Assembly (NCBI GenBank): GCA_000969725.1
Contig: JXSR01S011791.1
Strand: one strand, 5' to 3'
DNA: 22,674 nucleotides
Source of the DNA: Ophiothrix spiculata
Lineage: Eukaryota > Echinodermata > Ophiuroidea > Amphilepidida > Ophiotrichidae
Shown here: positions 1-9,800 of the stretch, piece by piece
How the letters are laid out: each line of letters opens with the position of its first letter
How positions within the stretch are numbered: the first letter of the stretch is position 1
Made by a program: the position numbers and the translations under genes
The notes under the pieces: model-generated
What the model was told of the DNA's origin: nothing
The model's database searches: none
The model's input: the letters and a program-made list of their open reading frames with translations, nothing else

Positions 1-190
1 AAAGCAACCGACCCTATTCAGAAATTAAAAAAAAAAAATAGGGTCGCGAAAGCACCCAATTTTGCTCAGATTGGGTGTTTTTTGAGTAAATATTAGAAAA
101 TGCACCCAAATTTGGTAATTTGGGTGCTTTTAAAAAAAAGAATAAAAAAAAAAAGATTTTCCGACCGACCGACCCAATTTTTCAGAAATC
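1..190. repeat. Hairpin-rich repeat at the left edge
   Basis: Three stem-loops follow one another: CGACCCTATT 9-18 with AATAGGGTCG 37-46; CACCCAAT 53-60 with ATTGGGTG 70-77; GCACCCAAATT 102-112 with AATTTGGGTGC 117-127 (perfect, 4-base loop). The start ACCGACCCTATTCAGAAATT recurs imperfectly at about 169-190 after a CCGACCGACCGACC run. It is probably part of an interspersed repeat cut by the window edge. No coding content is seen. Confidence 0.6.
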
Positions 191-597
191 TAACTTGAGG
201 GCAACACAACAATTTATTTTTTATTTGCCTTATGTTGTGCAAAACTTTCCTATAAACACTGCATATATTTGGTTGAAAAAAAAATTTCTTTCAATCATAC
301 ACAAGAACAGAAACATTGGAATTTGAAATGCGAATTGAGGATTCCAATTTAAATATAATCTTGGCTCTGTTTGCTTAGATTCTGTCTGGTTGATAACAGG
401 GTCTAAATTCAGTTCAAATTATCAAATGGACTTTATCAGGTCTTGGCTGTTTAATGGGAAAGTTTAGTTGTTCATCTTTCCACATTATCATTTAAAAATT
501 TTGTCTGGTACAAAACTCACCGACCGGACAAAAGCTCCATCTTGCAATTGATGACTATTAATAGGGATGAACTAAGCTAGTTTTCATGACTTATCCT
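191..597. other. Intron sequence of the DAGLB-like gene, no feature recognised
   Basis: This is AT-rich noncoding sequence. I searched the minus strand for the DAGL segment that should follow GPPGG and found none, so the next exon is left of the window. Confidence 0.5.
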
Positions 598-706
598 ACC
601 TTATCAAACCCCCTGGTGGTCCAAATGAGTAGCATTTCAGTTTAGGCCATTTGGTGTGCATAAGAACTGATAATAACGCTGCAGCTCCAGCACCTAAACT
701 ATGACC
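598..706 (-). repeat. Tandem partial copy of exon 10 (exon 10b)
   Basis: Positions 598-706 align with 709-817 at an offset of 111 bp. There are four differences in 109 bases, and all four fall at third codon positions without changing an amino acid. The copy keeps GHSLG through the donor (ATAAG|GTAGGA, at 600) but lacks the acceptor and the first seven codons (DYNLVIV). Reading through from exon 10 meets TAA at the junction, so with the first donor this copy stays in the intron. About 3.7% divergence is also what two alleles can show in these animals, so a stitched-haplotype assembly artefact is a real alternative. Confidence 0.9.
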
Positions 707-710
707 TTAC

Positions 711-838
711 CTTATCAAACCCCCTGGTGGTCCAAATGAGTAGCATTTCAGCTTAGGCCATTTGGTATGCATAAGGACTGATAATAACGCTGCAGCTCCA
801 GCTCCTAAACTATGACCAACTATAACTAAATTGTAATC
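711..838 (-). CDS. DAGLB: DAGLB-like exon 10 (catalytic serine, GHSLG)
   Basis: Acceptor CTTTTTCAG before 838, donor ATAAG|GTAAGG at 711; 128 bp, phase 0 to 2, residues 432-473. It encodes DYNLVIVGHSLGAGAAALLS, then VLMHTKWPKLKCYSFGPPGG. The Ser of GHSLG (about residue 441) is the nucleophile. The next exon should begin in phase 2 and was not found in the 600 bases left of here. Most of this exon is duplicated immediately downstream (598-706). Confidence 0.93.
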
Positions 839-3800
839 CTGAAAAAGAAAAAAAAAACATGGTGTTATTTGGTATCACTGAGCATTTTAGATTTCAAGTC
901 AAAATTCATACAAGTCATGTTCTAAACCCATTTGCCAAATACAATGTTGTAAAGAACAAGATGGATTTTATACCATTGAATTTTGACAATAATCTCTAAC
1001 AGTGCTAGATATTTGTGACCTGCCATATTGAAATGTAGCCTAAGGGTCCCAAAATCAAAATGGTCTCATCTGCAAGCTTAGATTTTAAGCTTTAAAATGA
1101 CACCTTGCTTCTGCTTACTGGATGTTTGGTGGCAAGGTTACATCAAAATTGGCAAAAGTCATCGAGCTGATTTGGAAAAATAAAGTTAAAAGATTTTGTT
1201 TTGTGTAAAACTTGAATGGATAAAGGATTTTTATCTTGGTTTTTAAAACATTTGTCTTATGTTTTGGATGTTCGAACCTGATTAATATGATAGAATGCAC
1301 TTCAAAGTTAACGTTTCTGATGAAATTAGAAATTCTACCTTGGACGTGATTTTTGAACATGCTAATACTATGCCGACCTTAAGGCACCTTTTGATATGGT
1401 GGGTCACATTATTACATAGTCAAAGGTCAAACCTAGTGTAAAACTGACCAAATTATCAAGCTTTTTCCTTGATTTTGCAAAGGTTTTCATGACATCCATG
1501 CTTATCCCTTGCATCATTGGGGCTCTCAACACGGGGAAATCAATCTGTACTTTGCTTATCTAAATGTATCTCGATTAAACTAGATTTGAGCTAATTATTA
1601 TACAACCAAAAATGACTGTGCGTGCACATACCCCAGTTACATTATTTCCATGTGCACACACACACAGGTATGTCAATACGCGCAACTGGAGTAAAGTTAG
1701 ATTGACGCGCGACCGTATGAACACAATTCAGATATGTGCATTAACCTAGATGCATCAATTCTGAATTTGACTCTTCTGTGCTGAAAGCCAATTATTACTC
1801 CACAATCTTTCACAATCTCTTGAAAATGTATTAAAAAATCCCTATAGGTCAAACAATAATTTATTGGACAGTGGAAATAAAAATCCACAATACAGGGCCC
1901 CATTGTTTGTGAATGCAACCCGTACCATGAATTTTTGTTTAAATAGTCCAATAAATTTTTATTTTGCCTATAGCTGTGTTATAAATCTTCTGTAGTACCA
2001 ACTGCAAATCATCAGCTGGTCAATATGATTCTTTTTGAGTAACTAAGATCTAATAGGTCATCAAAACAATTTATATACTTACAGGCACTTTCCGAAAGGC
2101 GTTCTCTAAGACATGATTTTCTTCTAATGTTCTTTTGACATATCTTGCTGACTGCAGTATTCCTTTATGTGCATAGATTTCTTGACCTTCGACCTCTATC
2201 CTCTCTGCCTCAGCTACAGCATCTGTTAAGGCATCCTGTAAAACACAAATGGTTATATTAGACATTAATAACCTGCGTAATAACGCGATCCAATCAAACA
2301 ACTGCGCAGTCATTATCAGGTAACAATGACTTCTTATAATGACCTGCGTATGTGATGTCATTAGCGCCTGACAGCGTTTTCTCATAAAACGCCAAATCAA
2401 GTGCGCGTATGCACCATACACACACAAGTTTATTATATTACGCGATGATCGTCATGCCTGTACTGTTCAAAATTCTCTTGTAGGGATAAGTAGACCTTTA
2501 AGTAAGAAATAAGTATATTTATTTAATCTTTCTTTAGGCAGGGTAGCCCCTTCAATGATAAACACTGATTTCCAAGGAGGCCCTGCATACAATAGTGAAT
2601 ATAAACAATTTACATGGTAGTTGAACATAAAAACAACATAGTTTTGTACATGGTATACATTTGTACATGTATGAAGTAAACATGGTATAAGCATGGAAAA
2701 ATCAAATAATATTCAAGAACATTTTATAACACAAAGTTGTTTCAATTGATTGACACTATAATCAGTAAGGTTACATCTAACTTCAACAGGGAGATTGTTC
2801 CATATTCTTACTGCACGAGAATTAAAAGTTCTATTTCCTGCACCAATATTCCATTTAGGTTCATAAAGACAGTTGCTACTTTGACTTCTAGTACCCTTAG
2901 AATGAATATTAGACATAAAAATGAACTGAGAAGAGAGATATTCAGGTGCTATACCTTTCATACATTTCAAAATCATAGTAACCATATGGTTGTACCACCT
3001 ATCACTAAGCTTGTTCCATTGTAGTGTATGCATCATATCATTTACTGGAGTTCTTATATCAGCCGATAGAATAATGCGTGCAAGTCTGTTCTGAAGTACT
3101 TGAAGTGAATTAAGAAGCTCATTAGAGGTATTGGTCCATACACAACAACAATAATCAAAGTTTGGCAAAACAAGAGCATAATAAAGTATTTCTTTGTAAA
3201 ATTATGCATACGAGGCATTAAAAATCTTGAAAGACAGTTATTAATGACAATTTGCACTATCTTTTAATTTGGTCTACGCTCCCTTAGAAAAGTACCTCGG
3301 CCCAAAACAAACACCTCCGATTTTAAATAATGACCTCAAAAAAGATGGTGCACAGTTATTATTGTCTGAACAGAAACATAGGCCTACTGCTAAAATTCCT
3401 TGTTGTGGATATTGCAAAGACTTTTTAAAGGTGTGTATTCTGATCACTTTATCAAATCCACACTCTCCAAAATCAAATTGGAGAATTTGACACCACAAGG
3501 ATACCCATAGTTTTCTCACAAATTCTGCAAATTTTCACACCCATATTATGTTTCATTGAAGAGATATGGTCAAAAAGTGGTGAAATACTGTAAGATTTTG
3601 TTAACAAAATACTCAGACACATTTTTGTCTGTAGCATCAATTTGCCTAAAAATATGTACATCAAACTTCACATTTACAATCTGTAGGTGATGACCCTTCA
3701 TTCAAATATATGAAAAGGTAAATGTTAATTTTCACACCAGATCGGAACACCTACATTTAAACATCTTCAAGAGTAAATTTAAAGAATTTTAAGACATATC

Positions 3801-6800
3801 TGTCTCCTTAAACAGAGGGTAAATGTTGTGAACTGCATGCTTATCCTGTGTTCCTATTAGTATTTCTTAAAAATTGTGTTTCTATGTGTGTTCATTAAAG
3901 AATCTTCTCTGAACACATTTTTTAACTTAAAAATATTTATCTTCCAAGAGTATAATCTTGAGTTTTAAGTGATTTTAAACAAAGTACAACCAATGAATGG
4001 ACTTACATGCTGGATGCTCTGGTAGCATTGTAAAGTACAGAAAGCTGGCCAATAAATCCTTTGTGGTAAAAAATAAATCAGTAAACAGAATTTCCAGGAA
4101 TCTGTCTGATGATTCCAATAGGTGTGAAGTTGCATCTTTACATGCATGTCGAGATCTTTATTAAAGTAAAATCTATTAAAGTAATTTTTTTTGTTATTTA
4201 CTGCATATGATAATTACCTTAAATGACAATGTTCCTCTGATTGATACAACAACTGATTTGGTGTGATCATCTATCGCTACAAAGAATGGAATCTCATAGA
4301 TCTGCCAAGAAAACACAATATAGTGTACATAAATCTTCAATACATGAATTCTTCATGCCCATGAAATAATCAACACGATGCGGCTAGCATGCAGTTATAT
4401 GCTTCAAAGGTGCTAACTACATGACTGCAAGTTGAAATAATTTCAACTTTAGCGTTTCTATTTAGCTATCAACTTCAGCGTCTCCATTAGCATCTAGCTA
4501 TAGACGAGTCTTGACAGTATGGGCATCATAGTTCAGAATGTTGAACTTGTGAATATTGTAAATTGGAGAAATTGAATCATTGTGCAATACCAGTGAAAAA
4601 ATATGGACATGAAAATGAGAGGGCACCCTTTGTTGGTATTGAACTTGATTTACTTTTTAATTCTCTCAGAAGGTATCTTATGACCAAATTGCTTGTGCAG
4701 GTAAGTAATTGTAGGGAATATTGGTTAGCAATCTTCTCTATTTTATCTAAGAACTGATTCCGAGTCTTCTCATGAACCATGTTGTACAATATGTGGACAC
4801 TTTTTCCTGATGAATTCTGAACACCGGGGAACATGTAATGGTAAGCTTATTCATTGGTATTACATAACTCATCTTCAAAATATTAAAAACATTGAACAAT
4901 TACTATCTGTTAGACCTTAAATTATAAAAAATATTGACATATATTCAGAAAGCAGATGCATGTAAAACCTTACCTGATTATGTAGACAGAAAAATATGAT
5001 GTCTTCTTTGTCTAAGAGGTTCATTTTCCTGATGACGGCCATATTGCATTCACAGCAGTTGTCATGGTGATCCATCTTGCTACCACGGGCACCACCACAA
5101 CATCTGAAAGCAATCATAATGCGAAAAAGTTCATGAAATAGATCTTACCTTGAACAAAATCAACATTAGTATGCATCCCTAATTTTGATTTTTTTATTAT
5201 ATATTTATGTGTTTGATATAAACTGGCAACAGAATGATAGTTAATGTGTAATACAGTTCCGAACCTAAAACTATCATTCTGAGTTTCAAGGTTTTAAAAA
5301 GTAAAAACATTTCAGATATTATGTAAATCTAGACAACCAGACATAGTTACTCGGAGCAAACCGACGTTACAGGAAAAACCATCGCCCTTCAGCTGGGTTG
5401 TGATGTAGACCTTGTTTCTAGATGGAATTGACGTAATCAGATGTTGGAGATGACATCATCTTGCGAGGAAGTGTCTTTATTGTTCTGCCCCAGGCGTGTG
5501 ATAGGTTGATTCTGACACCTCCACTGTGGTTGAGAGAAGGTTGCTCTGCTCTCACACACACTGCTTCCTTGACTCCATGTTCAAACCAATCACTTTCATG
5601 ATCTAAGATTTTGACTTCATTAAAATTGAACTCATGTCCACTGGCTTTATCATGTTCATAGATGGCCGATTCTGCCGGCCCTGAACTCGAGCGAGAATCC
5701 CAGCTTCATCACAACCCAGCTGAAGGGCGATAGATTTGCCCACAATGTTGGTTTGCTCGGAGTAGAGCATGTCTGGTTGTCTAGATTTACATAATATCTG
5801 AACATAAATCAACCCAGATGAATGAGAGTGAAGTATAACATTGTAACACTAATGCTACCAAGTAAAACGCCAAAGTGCTGAAAAGGACAGGAAGAGAATA
5901 AATTTGGAAACAGACCTGACAATTTTGCACAGCCAGGAAAACCCTGAAAGTGGGAATAATAGTTAGAATTCGTTGAAATTTCAGATATTTGAACAGGAGA
6001 TACTTGAATTCAGGTTAAAACCTGATTCTCTATCTTGCCTGCCTTAAAAAGAAAACATGACATTCCAGATTACATCATGACACCCAAAAAGTTTTCATAT
6101 AATTATTTATGATGAATGGAAAAATTATGTTACTGATTTTTGCCAAAATAGATACAATTATTCAATCTATTTTAGCAATAATTATTAAAGGTGCAATTCA
6201 TGATTTTGATGTGGCCTCTTTTCTAGCTTATAAAAAGAAGAGTACATCATAAATATATACTGAAAATTTCACTTGATTCCGACCGTTCGTTTCCAAGCTA
6301 CATGGTTTTCAGCATTTTGAAAATCCCCATAGACTACTGTGTTGTAATTACTGTCAGGGCCCCGACTATAATTAGAAAATGACATATTTTCTCACTTTTC
6401 TCAAAAATGTAAGCACATATGAAAGAATGGCTTGGGGATCGTGACATATACCATTTGAGGATTTTTACAAGCTAAAAAACTCAAATTTGATAGAGGTGAC
6501 CTTGAGGGTGAAAAGTGGATCATGAATTACCCCTTTAATAACTGCAATAACAACATCAATTTCAATATCAACAAACACTGAAAATGAGCAAAAGTAAACC
6601 AATCCAATCCATTTCAACAAATAAAAAATTGATCATGGATACATGTATTTTAAAAAGTACATATTGAAAAACTGAAAGTTTTGATGTTATGAAAATAGAT
6701 AAGTGCATCATGGTGCATTCAGAGTCTGTTGATGCCAATCAATGGGCATGGCTCAGTGATATTAAGTCTTTCACAATATCCTCGCTGGGTGCTAACTTCC

Positions 6801-9800
6801 GCACATGCTGTGTATGTGCAGGCATACCAAAAGACTACGCAGTGATCAATGTCCAAAGATGGATATCGACAGACTCTAACCCTAACAGGCTTTACCAGCA
6901 TGTATAACAACTTAACCAAAACATGAGTTTACAAAAACAAATGTTTTCTCATTTAGTGCAGTGTATACATTCAAACACCCCTACATATGATCTTGTATAC
7001 ATTCAAACTCTTCAATGATCATGTGTTTTATATACTTACGATGGAGAAATCCTGAATGCATGAATGAAAACAAAAACACAAGGAACAATATTTTAACATT
7101 ATACTCATTGTTTATAATGATTCCTTGCTTTGTAAGTTCCCAATGATTAAACCATATACATGAACAATATATTAACACGCTGAACAAGAATTAGTGCTGT
7201 CAGGTTTTGACCAAAATGTCAGATTTTGAAAAACATGGGTTTTTTTCCAACAATTCTTGTAAAACCTAACCAAAATTGTGGGTTTTTTCTGAGGTACAAT
7301 TTGGAACTATTTATTTTAATTTATATTAAAAAACAATATCTAGGAACCTTTAGGGCAAAATCTTAAAAAATAAATTTCAATTCAATTGTTTTTAATAAAA
7401 AGTAAGCTAAATCAAAAATTTACATTGAAGCAAATCTTAGTTGGGCTGTCTAAAAAACAATCTTAGTGGACACAAAACTCGGAATTTAAAACTTTGCTGT
7501 TTACTGATTTTCCCCAAATTCCTTGCAACATTATCATTTGGGCATTATGAGTTACACAAAGCCATTCAGTATTAAAAGTTGAAATTTGAAGTAAAGGGAC
7601 TGCCACATGAGCGTCTCAAATGAGAGTTTTAAAAATCTTTAATGAAAGCTTTCAAAGAGAGTTTTTTATTTTGATGATTTATGCACTTTTATATACTAAC
7701 ATTGTTTGGGGTTTTCTTAACCACTCTATCCCTACCTCGCGTCTAGATTTATGTCAACATTGGTACATTGATAGTAACTCATTCATACAGACTGATTTGT
7801 AAACAAATCATACAGATAGATACAGTGACAGATACAGATTCATATCAATATGAATATTAGCCAATCACTCAAAGTGTGCATGGCTTAAAGTACACATTAA
7901 AGTATACTTTGTCCCCTGGAAAGAATTGATCAAAGTAGGTGTGCCGGTTGCCCAATATTGAACTATATCAAACATGGCACCGGTAATATCAATCATTTTT
8001 ACTGCATTTCTACTAGCAAATGATTGTTCTGCCAACAATCAGAAACCAGAGGTAACCATTTATCCTGTTGATCCTGCAGTAAATGCGGGTGATTCATTGA
8101 CTCTTAGATGTGAGGTGACATTTGATCCAACAAATATTTCAGTGACTGATATACAATGGAGGAAAACAGAAAAGTACATTCTTCCTGATACAAACAACAT
8201 GGTAATTGAAGATGGAAAGGCATATAAAAAGTATAGGGTTGGTAAAGTAAGTAGAATTGTTAAAGTTGAAAAAAATTAAAGAGACTATATGGCTTAGATT
8301 TCCCTTAGACTTAAACAAAAAATCTGTAAAATTAAATGATATACCTATTTTCCAATTCTTATGCATTTACCAACCCAACATAACAGCCTCATCCCCAGGG
8401 ATGTATACTTTCTTTTGCTCGTGAAGAGTAAACAAGAAGCAACCTGAGGGTTAAACCTCACAAAATACATTTTAGATGTCAAGGCTAATGTCAAAATTGG
8501 ATCCTATACCTTTGATTATCGGCGATCACAAACTTAAACTTTTAACTCAAAATTTGTTTTGGTCAAAAATCTTTTTCAGATCACCACAGACATCTGGAAA
8601 TCTTACTATTGTTTGGTATACTTCAACACAGAAGAAGTGGTAACAACTGATATCTTCCTATTCATCAGATACCCTCCTCCCAAGCCCCCTGTCTGCAGCA
8701 TCCCTGAGGTAACAGTAGACTGTGTCACAGGAAATGCAGAGGTGCTACTTTCATGTTACTTGGAAGATTCCGGAGATCCTTCGGTAAGATGCAACGTTTA
8801 TGAAGTTTTTCTAAAGTTAAGTCTAGTCTACCAACAGTTATTCACTATAATTTCTAACCTTAAGTTTTATATGAAACTTTGTATGAAAATCACCTCATGT
8901 TATTTTTGATATTTTTTGTATGTACAAAGGATCATAAATTCCATTTTCATACACATTTACTTCTGAAACACACATTTTCAATGAAAAATTTACGAACATC
9001 TGGTGGCATTCTCAAGATCCTCGAAGAATCCTACATTACAAATCATTCTATCTTACAATTTGAAAATGTGAACCTTCTACTTCATAAGTTATGTCATCGT
9101 TAGTGAAAAACTAACGTGAGCCTAGTACGGAATCTAAGTCTTGAGTCTCTAATAACTGCAAGTCATAGTTTATATGGAGGAGCGGGTTGGCACAGCAGTA
9201 GGTCCCTCGCCTTGCACCAACCAATGAGGTCCCGGGTTTGATTCCTGCGCCCGGCGTTTTATGCGCATTTGGTTTTCAGTCCTTGCTTGCTTCCGCAGAT
9301 TTTTTTCTGGGTACTCCTGTCTCCCTCCTGCATTCAAAAACTGAATTTAAAAACATTTTGGAACCCTGTCGAACATACGCTTCCTTTAACTTACTTGGTA
9401 CCAAGTACCAAAATGGGTTTCCTTGGCAAAAGCCTAAACACAATGATTTTTTTTATATCACATTAAACCTGATTCTGTAGATGAGGTACCTAAAATCTGA
9501 TATTAAGTTCCTGATGTCCCTCATGTCTGTGTGTATAAGTCCTATAACCCTATCATGTCACAGTCCAACAAAATCCAACAAGCAAAAATCAAGAAATTCG
9601 CCTAAGTCCAAATACGTAACAGTAAGGGGATACGGATGGGTGCGAAATGGCTGCCATGGCAGGCCATACTCGGTGGTTTGCCATAGGTGGACATGGGATC
9701 GGTATGCAAGAGGTCGGGGGTTCAAATCTCAGGGGAAACAGGAAATTTTTGTATGACGTATTCAAACTTGGATAGTTTTTAAGAGTTTGGGAGTTAGGGT

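Noticed and set aside
598..706. Exon 10b as an alternative (mutually exclusive) exon
   Set aside because: It lacks an acceptor and the first seven codons, and lies directly against the exon 10 donor, so it cannot be spliced in on its own.
1652..1667. CA-rich microsatellite
   Set aside because: Too short to be more than simple-sequence noise.
4563..4834. Overlapping open stretches on both strands in intron 7
   Set aside because: No family motif, no compatible splice sites, and they are mirror shadows of one another.
5706..5802. Hammerhead ribozyme in the Penelope-like arms
   Set aside because: I looked for the CTGATGA and GAAA core in both arms and did not find it in a workable arrangement.
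7620..7802. Possible LINE reverse transcriptase shred (ALLYTNIVWG)
   Set aside because: Only about ten residues look right and nothing supports it on either side.
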